DNA of 64,000 nucleotides from Gnetum montanum. Its lineage: Eukaryota; Streptophyta; Gnetopsida; Gnetales; Gnetaceae. Shown here piece by piece: positions 11,280-23,559 of this stretch. Position numbers and translations under genes: made by a program. Each line of letters starts with the position of its first letter. The first letter of the stretch is position 1. The notes beneath the pieces were generated by a model that worked only from the letters and a program-made list of their open reading frames with translations, was not told the DNA's origin and did no database searches. The DNA lies in NCBI GenBank assembly GCA_015680685.1, contig MNCI01033523.1, forward strand, positions 262,136 to 326,135. The letters run 5' to 3'.

Positions 11280-12345
11280 AGGGAAAGGTTTTAATTATTT
11301 TCAATTGACCAACTGCATTCTACTGAGGTCCTCAGGTTTGTGTATAAGAAAGACCCCAGATGGGAAGGTTTCGAAGAAAATGTAAGGTCCCTCCCATAGT
11401 GTTTGAAACTTGGTCAGTTAAAGCACTTTATCTCCATGTCAAAATGTTACCTTCAGAATCCTAAGATCATGACATTTTTTATTGTAGGCCTTGTGGATAT
11501 CATTTGAAGATAGGACAACTAATTAATTCTCATCTAGCACACTTAGGTTGATAAGTTGTTTGCATTGTGCTAGTAATAGGTTGAGACCTAAGTCACTGGC
11601 TGTGCATAGTGTGTGGAGTGTTGCCTAGATTGGGGGTTTCGGTAGCTTACCATACACAAGCTCATAGGGAGAGTAACCTATTGGACTTTTCTAAGTGGAG
11701 AAAAAGGCCCAAAGGGCATTGTTAAGTTTGGTGCTCTAGTCCCTCATATATTTACTGATGATTTGAGTGAGGATTTTGGTGATCTCCCTATTGGTGACTT
11801 CGGCCTGCTCATTGGCTTGGGGGTGATAGGATGTTGTAAATTTATAGGTAACCCCCAAGTGTTGCATGAGTTTACGAAAAGTGGAACCCATGAAATGTGT
11901 TCCATTATCTGAGATGAGTGCACATGGAACTCGAAACCTGTTGATGATTCGTTATTGGAAAAATCATATGGAGTGTTTGAGGAATAGTCGACGATAGCTA
12001 CTACCTCCGTCCACTTTGTGCAGTAGTCCATAGAGATGATGATATACACCTTCTTGTTGGACAGGGGTGTGCTGGGACCCATGAAGTTGATGGCCTAGAT
12101 GTCGAAGGGCTCTAGTGGTTGGATCTACTATTGAGGTCCCTCCAATTGTGTAGTCATCCCACCATATCTCTAGCATCATTCACAGAAGTGGACGAACCAT
12201 TGTGCATCCATGAAAATTGTAGGCTAGTAATATCTTGCAAGCAGGATCTTAATGGCCGTGCATCATCCAGCATAGTGGCCCCCATAAGAGCCCTCATGAG
12301 CATCTTGTAGGACGTGCAATGTATCATCATTAGGGACACACCATC
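11280..12345 (-). pseudogene. Element A integrase
   Basis: This is a Ty3/gypsy integrase remnant that would have joined element cDNA to chromosomal DNA. On the minus strand, an N-terminal part around 12339-12160 leads to the core. The first acidic residue is visible in IISMDYCTKWTEV (about 12050-12000), the second in the ALISDNGTHF region (about 11930-11890), and the third in QAEVTNR (about 11800). All three catalytic positions are therefore still readable, but in different frames, with stops between them. The C-terminal part continues to about 11280 with a WEGPYIF-like stretch. B 41930-42960 is the plus-strand homologue. Confidence 0.7.
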
Positions 12346-13930
12346 GAACTAGGCCATCTACACACACCTTATATAGCTGGCCATTGATTTCCATGAAGCA
12401 CTTGGCCTTATGGAGAAACTATTGTTTCTGCCGATGGTTCCACTCCTTCGGTAATTCCTATGTTGTGAGATAGGTGAGGATGTGGATGAACCAAGGTGAT
12501 TCTTTGGGCACCTGTGGATTGACTGCTCTCGTGAAGAGAAGTTCATCTGGAAATTGGTTGGAGAGGGGTTCCTCCTCTTTTGTGTCATCCCATCATAACC
12601 AAGACAAGTGGTCAGCAACCACATTCTCAGTTCCCTTCCAATCTACCATAGTGAGATCAAATTCTTGAAGAATCACCAGCCACTGTATGATATGGGGGCT
12701 CACCATTGGTTTGTTCATTAGGAACTAGATGGCATTGTGGTCGATATACACGAACACCTTGTACTTGAGTACATAGTATCAGAATGTTTCCAAGGAAAAC
12801 ACCACCGCCATCAACTCCTTTTCGGTGGTGGTGTAATTAAGGTAGGCACACACAATACTATAGCTTGCACAATGAATATAGTATGTCCATTTTTTATCAT
12901 CACACTATCTAAGTATAACTCCCAATGCATATTTGGATGCATCTGTCATGATGTGGTAAGGTCTGGACCAATCAGGTTCCCATAGAACTAGAGTCTCTAT
13001 AAGTTTCTGTTTCAGCGTTTGGAATGTGGATTCACATTCCCTAGTCCAAATGAATAGAACATATTTCTTCATGAGTTCCACCAATGACTTGAAGATTTTC
13101 AAGAAATTTTTGATGAAACGCCTGTAGTAACTAGTGTGGCCAAGGAATGACCAAACATCTTTTATAGTGATTGCTTGTTGGGTGATTCCTTGGATGACCC
13201 CGATTTTGTTAAGATCCATGCAAATCACTGTTTGTAAAATATGGTACCCCAACACAATGCCCTGTTGGACCATTAAGTGGCTTTTCTAGAAGTTGAGCTG
13301 TAGGTTAGTGTCCACACATGTTCTCAAAACATTCTTAAGGTAGTCCAAGGCTTGATCAAACGTGGCCCCATAGGTAGAGAAGTCATCCATGAAGTCTTCT
13401 ACCCCATTGCTAATTTACTACTAGAAAATGTTGAAAACAAGGCATTGGAAAGTGGCAAGTGCATTAGATAGGCCAAAAGGCATCTTTTTGTATGCAAAAG
13501 TCCCCTAGGGACTTATGAAGGTTGTCTTGGCCTGGTCTTCTAGTCCAATTTGGATTTTTTATAGCCACTATAGCCATCCAAAAAGCTATAATAACAATGC
13601 CCCATAATGGTAACACTTGGTCCACAAATGGGAGTGGGAAGTGATCTTTGAAGGTAGCCATGTTGAGCAATTAGAAATCTATAAAAACCCTCCATTTTCC
13701 ACCTTTCTTTGGCATAATAATGAGTGGAATAACCCATTCGCTATTAGCGATAGAGTAGATGAACCTCGCTTTTAGCAACTACTTGATTTCATCTTTGACA
13801 ACCTACTTCAATTTGGGATTCATTCACCTTTATGGTTGTCTTCGTGGCTTCATAGAGGGATCGATATAAATTCGGTGTTGGAAAACCTTGGAGTCCACTC
13901 CCGTTAACTCAAGATATAACCATGCAAAAG
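12346..13930 (-). pseudogene. Element A reverse transcriptase and RNase H
   Basis: Minus-strand remnant of the polymerase block. RT runs from about 13930 (SEWVIPLIIMPKKGGKWR at 13740-13690) through KDHFPLPFVDQV (13650) to the thumb/connection region (13273-12905), which reads FLGHTSYYRRFIKNF, then an RNase H start with YHIMTDASKYALGVIL. RNase H and tether continue to about 12600 (EFDLTMVDW). Comparison with B (40420-41700) gives the same order. The catalytic Asp pair lies in a frameshifted part near 13390-13400. It is non-functional because of several frameshifts and TAG codons. Confidence 0.7.
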
Positions 13931-14363
13931 CAACTTTCCATTTGTTCACCACCTTCAACAATTTCTTTTTCTATTCAGGAGAAAGGGTGGCATTGATAAT
14001 CACTGGTTTCCCATTCTACAAAAATGCATATTTTAGGTGGGCTAGTAAGGGTTTGAGTTCCAAGGGCTCTTATTTGAAAATTTCATGGATTTGCAGCTTT
14101 CCCCAATCATCATGGTCATCAACAGTGGATACTTGTTGATGAACCTCTTCCAAATGGTCCATGCATTCTATGTAGGATCATACAAGCTCCTTAGATGATT
14201 CCATGTAGAAAGTGCTACTAGCAAGATCAGCAGTAAGCCACTGGGTGCCTTCTTGAGTTGTGGCTGTAGCATATAGGCATTGTTGGACTTGAGATTTCTT
14301 GGTACACTGACTACATGCTTGAATATATGTCCGCTTAGTGGACCATAGCTGTTGCACATAGTT

Positions 14364-14756
14364 TCACCTAGAGTCATTGTATGTGATGCATGGAACATGC
14401 TTCTTCTTGATCTTTTCAAAAGGATTTTCCTTTGAAATTTTAAGAGAAAGATCTTGGAGTCCTAGTCTTACATCCACTATGCTCAACCAGGCTCTTCCCA
14501 TTATGATTGGAAAGTTTCCCTTGTAATTCTCAACACGAATCATAACAAAATTAGTAGGATAGGACCACCCACAAATGGTGGTTACAATGTCATCCACCAA
14601 TCCCAAGGAAACAATAATGGTTTGGTCTACCAGCTCAAGTTGAATGTTGCTCTTCTTTAATGGGGGTAGGTTCCAATTCTTGTACATGTCATGTGAGATT
14701 AAATTGATTCCTAACCCTGAATCTCGAAGGGCTTTACATGGCTCATTTCTTAGCAC
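14364..14756 (-). pseudogene. Element A aspartic protease
   Basis: A 130-residue open stretch reads KALRDSGLGINLISHDMYK near its start, which is the DSG active site of a retroviral-type aspartic protease. Later it reads NFPIIMGRAWL, the flap-distal ILGR-W motif seen in Athila-type proteases. Its role is to cut the gag-pol precursor. B has the same protein at 39530-39840 with AVLDSGTKFNLISHDMYK. This is one of the few segments of A without a stop, but it has no intact polyprotein around it. Confidence 0.75.
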
Positions 14757-16527
14757 CTAAAGATACATGAGGTGACTCCCCGAATTAGTCAATTTTCAGG
14801 GAAGATGACCTACTTTATCTAGTTGGTCATTACATGTGTGAGCATGATGATTTGTACATTGGAGGGTGTTTGGTTTGAAGGCTGCTCAAAGGGTGGAATA
14901 GAGGAGGCGGTTTGAGGTTTAGAGGCACTAGCCACAGGTGTGCGTGAGGGTGTGCTTAAGTTATTTGGCTAAAAGAAGGGATGTTTCTGTGACTTGGCTT
15001 CCGGTCCACTCAGCTGAGGAGCCAATTTTAAGTTGATAGCCCTTGTAGCATTGCGTTGTTGTGGCTGTGGTGGAATTTCCCCCTGCATGGGTGGAGTAGG
15101 TGGTAATTAAGTGGGATGCTATTGAGTAGGGATGGTAGGAAAGGTGATGGAGGATAGTAAAGATGTGGGCTTTTCCCCTTGGGTGATGGAGATTGTTGTC
15201 GGAAATATTCTGGGGGATGGTAGTAATTTTGAAAGGTTGTGTGACTAGAAGAGTTCCATGGAGAGACTAGTTGCTGAATGTAGTACCCATAGGGATCTAG
15301 CTATCAATAAGGGTACTACTGCCTTGGAGGTGGCATCCTCCATGCTTGTGGATGCTGCGACTACTAAAAGTGTTCATACGGTTGCGGTAGAACTCCACTT
15401 GGATAATATCATTGCTACTAGTGGAACTACCTAGGATTGCCTTGTGGGTAAGGCAACCTTCAGGGTGTTTGCCTCTTTGCTAGACTCTTGTAGATGTGAC
15501 ACTACAGGACAACATCCCTTAGGATGTTCGTATTTTCATATGTGACATTCATCATCATCCTCTATGTCATAGTCTACAACCTATTCAACTACATCAACTT
15601 TGCCCTTACCCTTATGGTTGGCATGCTTAGCTTCCTTCTTCCTACGTAGATCACGATCATTACCTTGCTCTCTGGACTCCTCTACGATTTTTAGAACACT
15701 TTAAAATTTTTTGTCCAGAGAGTCCCACATCTTATCAACCTTTGTCAATATTTTAGAGGCAAATTTCTATAGGGGAAAGGTTTTTTATATCAGCACTGCA
15801 TCCAATGGTGATTCCTCCTCTTCACAAAATTTGACCTCCCTATTTCTGATGGAGGGATCTCGATTAAACTCCTCTACACTCTCCTTATTTCTGAGTTCCC
15901 CCTCTTCTTTAGCCACTTGCTCAATGAGGTGCTATAGTTTATGGGCCCTTAGTTCTAATAGTCTTCCCTAAGTGTACATGCCAAGGGTCTTTCTAGTTTC
16001 AAAGTGGAGCCCATCAATGATATGGCGAAGCTATGCCTACTGAGAGTAGCCATGACTAGGGCACTGATGTAACAATGAATAGTATCTACTCATGGTGGCA
16101 TCCAAGGGTTCATGATTACCTTACTTCCAGCCTTGGATTTGGCATCTCAGATTTTCCACTCTAGAGTAGGTTTGATACTTATCGTTGAAGATCTCTGGCA
16201 TCATACTCCATCTCCTAATTAATTCAGGTTCCAAAGACTAGTACCAGCGTTTTGCTTCCTTGATGAGTATGAAAGGGAATAGCTTAAGCTATTGTCAATC
16301 ATTGTCAATGTTCTGCAGGGTGCAAGCATCATAAAACACTTGTAGGTGAGTTTTCAGATCACAATTTTATCCCCCTTCAAATCTGGGAATGTTGTTTATG
16401 TTAATGTCTTTGATTCAGCTATCCTTCAAGTGCTTGTTGGGTATCTGAACTACCTCAGCAATATGGAGGATGCTTCAAGTAGCTAACAATGGCTCATCCA
16501 AGTCATAGTACTGCTAAGGACCATGAT
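14757..16527 (-). pseudogene. Element A gag, C-terminal part
   Basis: Minus-strand continuation of gag after the C insertion. The retrotransposon-gag core (about 16480-16030) reads RFEGG, then LKLFPFILIKEAKRWY and SRVENLRCQIQGWK, matching B 37930-38230. A Cys/His cluster near 15540-15480 and a Gln/Pro/Tyr-rich linker (about 15450-15050) follow. Codons that are stops in B (for example around 39117 and 39150) are still sense here, which helps date the damage. The core packages element RNA in particles; this copy is broken by many stops. Confidence 0.7.
16523..16527. repeat. Left target-site copy of element C (atgat)
   Basis: The five bases before the C LTR are atgat and the five after the other LTR (35040-35044) are acgat, differing by one C/T transition at a CG. 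The homologous uninterrupted site in B (37820-37830 region, inverse orientation) reads gaccatgatgtctatga, which confirms the insertion point. Confidence 0.85.
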
Positions 16528-16879
16528 TGAAACACCCCAAAAAATTCAAAGGCATACGTGCTTTACCAAGCCTTGCAGTTTGTGCAGTGCTACGACAGTT
16601 CTTCGGGAGGAGAACGCTCTGACTTCAGGCCAGCTAGTTTGGTAAGTTTTCTACTTTAGGTGTAAACAGGCTCTACGGATCATCCTATGTGTCCATTTAA
16701 GTAGTTTACCTAGCCAACAACTTATTCAGGAGCAATGCGTGGAGTTGACAATAGTGCCTAGGATGCGCGAAATAGTTTAGGAAGTTTTGTAAGTCACAAA
16801 GTTTACTATGCTATGCCATGCCTCACTATGTAGCATAGCAAGCTTTAGAAAATAATTCTAGAATGAAGTGCCATGCTAT

Positions 16880-16899
16880 GCTATGCTACGTAGCATAGC
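16880..16899. repeat. Perfect 20-nt palindrome in C LTR
   Basis: GCTATGCTACGTAGCATAGC is its own reverse complement. The 3' LTR homologue near 33741-33760 is degraded, with several CG-related changes. The same half-site recurs many times in C. Confidence 0.9.
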
Positions 16900-17151
16900 G
16901 CAGAATGGTAAATTTATATATCCAGTTCCATTTCCCAACTTCAAGTTCTTTAGCAATGTCCCTTTCCGTCAGGAAGTGGCAGACCATGTTTGCTACTATG
17001 CTATGCTAAGCTCCATGGCACAACGAGGCGTAGCAATCCCATGGAAGAGACAGAAGGTAGCTCAAAGGGCGGGATTAGCAAGTTTGCAAGTCTCGCAAAG
17101 TAGGAAGTAAAGTTTGCAGATTGGCAAAGTTTTTGCGACTAAGGCCTGTCA

Positions 17152-17184
17152 CTACGCTATGCTACATAGCATAGCATAGCGTAG
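17152..17184. repeat. 13-nt inverted repeat (hairpin) in C LTR
   Basis: The arms ctacgctatgcta and tagcatagcgtag are separated by catagca. They are perfectly complementary and could form a stem-loop in RNA or cruciform DNA. Confidence 0.85.
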
Positions 17185-18159
17185 CAAGCATGCAGCCTAC
17201 ATGTAGTGGAACACATGACAAGGTGCTATGCTACACTAAACATGCTATGCTACGAAGCACAACAAAGCATGCAGGTGGTTGTGTGACATCAATGCACTTC
17301 ACCTAATTGAACCGTTGGCACATGTTTCAAGGCACTGACAATGCAATTACGACATGGCAGGCTCATAGTTGTAGCATGGTAGACTCCCATTACAATAGTC
17401 ATGCATATCCAATGGTCATGTAAGCACGTGCAGTGCAGACAAGTCAACATGGGCCCAAGGCACATGGCATCCAAACTGACCCTTTTGCATGCCCCTTGGT
17501 TCCATAAATATGCCAACGAGTAGCATTCAAAGGACTTGTAAGCCCTTCAACCTTTTGGAAACTTTGGAAGTCAAAAAAATTTTGGGCTTTTAGCTCTCTT
17601 TCTCACTCTTTATCTCTTAAAATTTTGGTGCATTGTAACATCGAGCATTGTAAGCTTTCTATTTGACACTGCAATTAGTTAACATTCTCAGTTGGCATTT
17701 TTCTCTATCCCCCTTCTAGCACCTTGGTAGAATTCCTACATTGTCAACTCCTGAATCTACACCCAAGCGCACAACCGTCTTTGCTCTCAAGATCTCTGCA
17801 CTCCACAATGCTGTGCAATCGATTGTATCCATCCTGACAAGGCAAACTTGTAGCCTCGGAGTGGTGCATTTTTCTAACTTCATTTTACTTTATTTCCTAC
17901 TTATTACTGTGTTTTACTCTATTTTCTATTTCCTTTGCATTTAAGCATTACATGGCACTATCATTTCTGTTTTCAAACTACATGTTGCAAAAGGCTATAT
18001 AGACACTGATTGAGTCCCTTTATGATCGACCAAACCATTCAGGGTGCCCTGTAATTTCTCACATCTAGCACATCCCTCCTGCAGATACAGGTCGAAATTG
18101 CGCACCCATCAACCCCTCAGTGTTTTCTAGCCACTAACCTTTTCAGACGCTACAGTTTT

Positions 18160-18177
18160 TTGGCGTTACAAGGAGGG
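18160..18177 (+). promoter_or_regulatory. Possible primer-binding site of C
   Basis: TTGGCGTTACAAGGAGGG starts six bases after the LTR end. It begins TGGCG like several plant gypsy primer sites, but I cannot assign the tRNA. Confidence 0.35.
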
Positions 18178-18229
18178 CCTTTTGGTGCCTTTTCTACATG
18201 TCACGGTAGTTCTGTAAGCTTTTTGCACC

Positions 18230-18770
18230 CTGATATGCATTAGAATAAACATGACACCCTCTTGCAATTTTTTACACTTTGTGTAGTGCAGATCGGTTGC
18301 CTCAATGGTTCCTCGGGAGCCCTATAGAATGCAAGGCCTCTGATCACCAGTTAACTAGCCTTTCTTACGATAGTTTTGCATGCACTTTGTACTTCATCAT
18401 GCATTAGCATATTGTTCTATAAAGATTGGTTGCTTTGATGGTTCCTCAAGGACCCTGTGAGACACAAGGCCTTGTTCACTAGTTAACTAGCTTATCTTAT
18501 GGTAGTCTTGCATCCGCTCTGTACCTCATTGTGCATTAGCGTATTGTGTGCTATAGGTCGGTTGCTTTGATAGTTCCTCTGGAGCCCTGGAAGACATAAA
18601 GCCTTCTTGATCTCCAGTTGATTTACCCATCGTATGGTAGTCTTGCATGCACTTTGTACCCTATCATGCACTAGCATAGACATGACACCCTCTTTCGGTT
18701 GTTTACACTTTGTGTGATATAGATCGATCACCTCGATGGTTCCTCGGGAGCCTGGCAAGACATCAAGCCT
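18230..18770 (+). repeat. Four tandem leader repeats of C, about 132 bp each
   Basis: The phrase (g/a)tcggttgcctcaatggttcc with gg(a)gcc recurs near 18293, 18424, 18557 and 18723, so the spacings are about 131, 133 and 166. Each is preceded by a block with catgca(ctttg)tac and (t)gcattagca. The array fills the interval between LTR and gag ATG. Confidence 0.75.
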
Positions 18771-18833
18771 TTTTTATTTCTATTTGATTGCTTTCCAACT
18801 TATTCTTCCTATTGCAAAACTACTTAGCTTACA

Positions 18834-21720
18834 ATGGCTTTTTCAACTACTGCCATTAATACCTTCAACGTTAAAGTTCCCATCACGGTTCAAGGCACTA
18901 CTGGTGCTAAACAACCACTAAACCCAATGTTGGAAACACGTCGATCCATCAAAATCCAAAATTGAGGACCTAAGGGATTAGCCTAGTAACATGAGTATTA
19001 CAATTTCCTCTATGAAAAGGTGCAGGGAAATCTACCCTTGGACGTATATGAACTCAAGGACAAACGTAGCTTCAAGTTCGCTTACTGCAATGGGAAGGAA
19101 TTTGTTCCTACTTTCAGCATTTCCTTACCTTTAACACAAGCGTATCAATGGTTGCTAGACTAGCTAATCCAAATGGCTAGGCTTAGGGAGAAACAAGACA
19201 TAGTATCCAACCAAGATGATGCTTTCCAAGATGGATAGGAGGAACTCAATTCCCAATCAGATGAGGGAGGTCCAACCGACTCCACTCCTATCCCTACTAC
19301 CCAGTCCTTCTGGGCTAAGCTATTGTTTGTCACCACTCCCTTTGTGATTACACCTACGCTTCTGCAACCCGTGATTACAACTACTATGGGTAGCCATGTC
19401 AATCTCGTGGTGTTTCAATGCCCTCTCTTTCCTATTTTGCCTATCTCTTTTGTAGCTACTATCCTTTGCAAACTATTTAGCAGTCCATTCCTATAGCACA
19501 TCATACATTAGTCACGGCTACCCTGCCACATGTTCATACCATGCCTACCTCACAATTGTACGTGAAGTCTGTTTCCATTCCTACATTTACATTTGTTCTA
19601 CCCACTGTGGTTGGCCCTGGCCCGTTCACATGGTGGGCCCCATTTACTTCTTCGCCTATTCCACAACCATCGTAGATGTCTCACTATGTCCGCTCTCAAG
19701 CCTACCAAGCCGCGTAGATGGTACAACCCAACACGGGGCTATAGTCTATGCTGCCGACGACACAGGCGGTCCATCTAGCAGCCTAACCCGTGGTTGCTAC
19801 CCTAACAACACCACTTGTAGGATGGTAGATAACATAAGTAGCACTGCTTGCAGGGGTCATCCCAGTAGTACCATTGATGGGTCACATTGCCACCCCTGCC
19901 ATGCCACAAGTGGAAGTTACCTCTACAGCTCCCCAACCACTTACAACATCGTAGGGTCTAGACTAAGCATTCCAGCTTATTCAAACCCTCACTGAGGAAA
20001 TCAAATGCCTCAAAGCTACTGGGTTTGACATGGTACAAGTCATGGAATTTTACTAGGATGACCCCATCAGACCTACAATTATTGCCTTGACATTACCCCC
20101 AAGGATGTTCCTCCTGCACTTCATGAAGTATGATGGGGAGGGAGATCCCAATGCACATCTTGTTACTTTCAAGTTCGAGTCTATGTAGTTATAGCAATGG
20201 CCACACACGATTATTCATGTCTTCTCCATGTCCTTAACCAAGAAGGCCCTGGATTGATACTGCACACTGCCATGCTCATCCATTTCAACCTTGGAAGAGC
20301 TTTTGACCTAGTTCGTGACACGTTTCAAGTACACCTTGAAGCCGAAAACCATGCTAGATCAGCTGATAAGTGTGAAGCAAGACCCTCTATAGCCAATCCA
20401 AAAGTTCATTCAGTGTTGGAGCGCAACCCTTAACAAAATTTGCGAGCCCATTGCGGAGGCCCACTTGCTAGCTATCTTTAATGGTGTAATGAATGACTTT
20501 ATCAAGTTCAAGTTGTACTACCTCACTCCTCGCTCTCTTAGTTAGGCTTTCGCTCAAACTAAGAGCATACAAGATACAGCCGAGGCAAGCAAAGACCTGG
20601 CCTACATTACCTACAAAAACACCTTTGCAAAGAAGGAAAAGGGTAAAGCCCCGACAACCACAGTCGTCGTTGTGATGACTGAGGCCAAGCCCAAACCTAT
20701 CAACAATGTTAGCAAGAATAGCAAGAAACTAGCCATACCTGTAGCTAACCCTGTGCCCAAACAGGGCCACATACCGCAACCTTCTATACCTACACTTGAG
20801 ACATCTACAAACCCAAACACAACTTTGAGCGTAAAGATCGCTCAAAGTACACCCCATTGCCTCTTAAGCCTTCAAAAATTCTGAAGCAACTGCCGGTAGC
20901 AGGATACATTTGACACAAGCAGATGTTGGAAGAAGCAATCGCGAGATATCAATGCTACTACGAGCTCCTTAGGAACCCCTATTTGGCCCTGCCTAATGAG
21001 CCTTCAGTTCCTAGGGGTTTCAAGCTAGACAGGTTTTGTGACTACCACCAACAGTGTGGTCACAACACAGATTACTATATGGCGTTACAAGATGACATAT
21101 AGAGATTAATCGACCAGGAGAAACTGGTGCTAGACGAAAGCAACCCAGTATGCTTTGAAAACCAATCTATGCATGTCTACATAGATCTCCTCAACACCAA
21201 CAATGTCAGTTATGTCATCAACACCATCTGCATTCACAGTGACCCTAGGCCACCCCAGCAACCATTCGTGGTTCGTGTGGCTTAGCACAAAGCACTAGCA
21301 CCACCAATGGCTGGTCGAGGCTCATCGCAGCCATTCATCCTGAAAGTTCCTCCACTGGCATCCAAAGTTGCGTCAAATGTTAGTGGAGCCATGCGGCCTC
21401 GCTCGTTAACACCACTAGCTCCATTTGTCATTAGGGGGTTGATGCCCTCGATGGTTCCAATCCCATGCAAAATAGCTAAGAAACCTTCTCATACTAAAAG
21501 ACGAGAACTTCGCTTCACGAGTGAGATGTCAAAGGGAGGTACTGTCCAAGGTACCCCCAAGCCTATGTCTTTACCCCCTACATCTGTGCCTTCATCACCA
21601 AAGACTAATGTTAACATGACCACACAGCCTACGCCACTCTACCAACAGGGTTCTGAACCAAAATCCAAAGTGGCCCCTCCTCGGGAAATTCGTCTTCCAG
21701 GATGAGTAGAAGAGGAGAAG
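18834..21720 (+). pseudogene. Element C gag
   Basis: The ATG at 18834 has a good context (acaATGG) and opens a frame reading MAFSTTAINTFNVKVPITVQ, which runs to a TGA near 18964. Decayed sequence follows, including a low-complexity Ser/Thr/Pro part (about 19590-19990). The retrotransposon-gag core is at about 20030-20560: LTLPPRMFLLHFMKYDGEGD, then FKYTLKPKTMLDQLISVKQD and WSATLNKICEPIAEAHLLA. A Lys/Pro-rich tail (20600-20830) follows, and a stretch with FVTTTNSVVTTQ-like text (about 21040) may be the degraded zinc-binding region. Stops are frequent. Gag would form the RNA-packaging particle. Confidence 0.7.
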
Positions 21721-21959
21721 ATCATTAAATTGGGGGTAGCCAAGATCTCTTGGATTCCCTCACTCAGGTCAAACAAGCTCTTAAATAAAAAAACACTACA
21801 TTAAGCTTGTACGACCTAATCATGACATCTGTCTCGCACCATGAGGCTTTGATCCTCATGTTGACAGAGACTCCGATCAATGAAGACATGCTAGTAGAGG
21901 AAGAAGCGTTCTACTCAGTCATGCTTCCCTCTGTACTTGTAGAGCTAGAATAGCCTCAA

Positions 21960-22630
21960 CTAACCTTTTACAATGATGCTATTAGGGAAGATCCTGAAAG
22001 AGGTCAGGTAACTATGGCACCACTTTTCAACATAATTCAAGTTGGCCAACACCAGATCTGAAGGGTACACATTGATGATGGAGCTGCCACGAATGTCATC
22101 CCCTTCCCCATTATGGACAAGTTGGGCTTGGTCGACCAGATCAAGCCCACAATGACATCATGCCTAATGTTGTTCAATGGGGTGCAAGTCATGGTGAAAT
22201 TCATAGTTCACGTAAACTTTGTAGCAAGGGACCAGTTCTCACAAGTGCAACATTCATCGTGGTTAAAGAAATGCTTAGGTTTAACCTGATCTTGGGGAGA
22301 TCATGGTTAGCATAACTTAGGGCTGTTTCCTCATCCATACACTAGGAGATCCAGCTGCCTTACATAGGCAGAGAAGTGGTGATCCATGGTGACGAAGTAG
22401 TAACGTAAGAAATCCACAGTGTAGACATGGAACAAGGCTCAGAGGTCATAACTTTTGAGAATGAAGCACCTATCATAGTTTACGCTGACTACCTAGTAGA
22501 GGGGTCGGCTCAACAAGTCGATCCCCACAATGAAAGTGCATGGGCTGAGTTGCCCTTCCAAGTGGAGGGCGACAATGTAAATGAAGGCCCTAGTAGAGTG
22601 TCTCGGCCTTATGTTCCACTCAACCCATGA
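21960..22630 (+). pseudogene. Element C aspartic protease
   Basis: The active-site region reads VHIDDGAATNVIPFPIMDKL (about 22068-22127). This fits the Tat-type protease pattern with D-D/G-G in place of DSG, so the catalytic Asp is kept. A second conserved region is degraded (SWGDHG near 22295). A Glu-rich open stretch at 22427-22630 (EVITFENEAPIIVYADYLVE) follows in another frame and probably belonged to the protease-RT linker. After 22630 the coding character stops abruptly and the repeat block begins. Confidence 0.65.
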
Positions 22631-22739
22631 TGGGTTAGGAAGTAGCTACGTCCATCGTAGCAACCCCATTGCTTCCCACCTAGTTGTCACCCCTTGTATG
22701 TTCACCATTTATTTTTCATTGTTAACATACCATCCTTTT

Positions 22740-23215
22740 GGTATGCTACATTACAGCCTGAAATGGCCTAAAACTATGTTGCACGATGACCCAAAATGGC
22801 CTAAAACTATGTTGCGTGATGGCCTAAAATGGCTTAAAACTATGCTACGCTATGGCCCAAAATGACCTAAATCTAGCGATGTGCAACGGCCCGAAATGGC
22901 CTAAAATTAGCAATGTGCTATTACGTATCGGCCTTACATTCTCTCAACCCACGTTGGGTCAAGAAGTAGCTACGCTTGGCATAGCAACCCACTACTTCCT
23001 ACCCACGCACCATCCTTATGCAAAACCAGCAATGCTACGCTATGGCCTGAAATGGCCTAAAACTAGAAATGGATTGAAACGGCCTAAAACTAGCATAAGT
23101 TACCAGTTAGCTGTTGCTCAAGTTGTTAACGTATCATCTCAATGGCATATTATGCTATGGCCTGAAACGACCTAAAACTAGCAATGGCCTAAAACTAGCA
23201 CATGAAAGCATGAAC
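22740..23215 (+). repeat. C repeat block 1 (ggcctaaaactagcaatg units)
   Basis: About nine copies of a phrase like atggcctaaaactagcaatg occur with irregular spacing (from about 22764 to 23195), often preceded by (g)aaatggc or gcc(tg)aaacg. It lies immediately after the protease/linker coding region. Blocks 2 (28010-28480) and 3 (32085-32335) use the same core. Confidence 0.85.
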
Positions 23216-23559
23216 ATTCTATACAAAATGTAGCATGTATAAAAGGAGCAAGTTAGCGTAGAATCAATTTCTGTACTATAAAATCCTCTTTGATTTATTC
23301 AAAATTTTTGTCTTGTAAACAATGTTTTCAAAAATTTTCACACAAAAATTCAAAAGTTCAAAATTCCAAAATTCCAGAAAAAAAATCCCATGCAGTCATG
23401 GGTCATTTCTGTTCACATCATCTTCACCTTTCATTCCTGCATCATTTCCTTGTGCATTGCCTTCCCGTGCTTTGTCCTTTGCCGACTCTTCATTTCCTCC
23501 CTCTATAGGCCCTGCACTTTCGTTTAGGGCCTACATCATGGAAGCGAAGCATTCATCTA
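23216..23559. other. C intervening region, no gene
   Basis: AT-rich DNA with an a-rich/ttcaaaa stretch (23290-23390). The plus-strand open frames here (23290-23508 and 23322-23591) overlap in two frames with no family resemblance and look accidental. Confidence 0.4.

Larger units (their letters stand above)
16528..18154 (+). mobile_element. 5' LTR of element C (1627 bp)
   Basis: The LTR starts TGAAACACCCC and ends CGCTACA, and it pairs with 33390-35039 over the full length with visible divergence. It is unusually rich in short palindromes built from GCTATGCTA/TAGCATAGC (16880-16899, 17152-17184 and others). A promoter-like stretch, tccataaatatgccaacg, is at about 17501-17518. The open frames within it (16868-17110, 17289-17516, 17741-17944) are not genes. 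Confidence 0.9.

Noticed and set aside
22740-23215. CRISPR-like array or tRNA cluster suggested by short repeats
   Set aside because: Repeat spacing is irregular, units are diverged, and the setting is a plant gypsy element.
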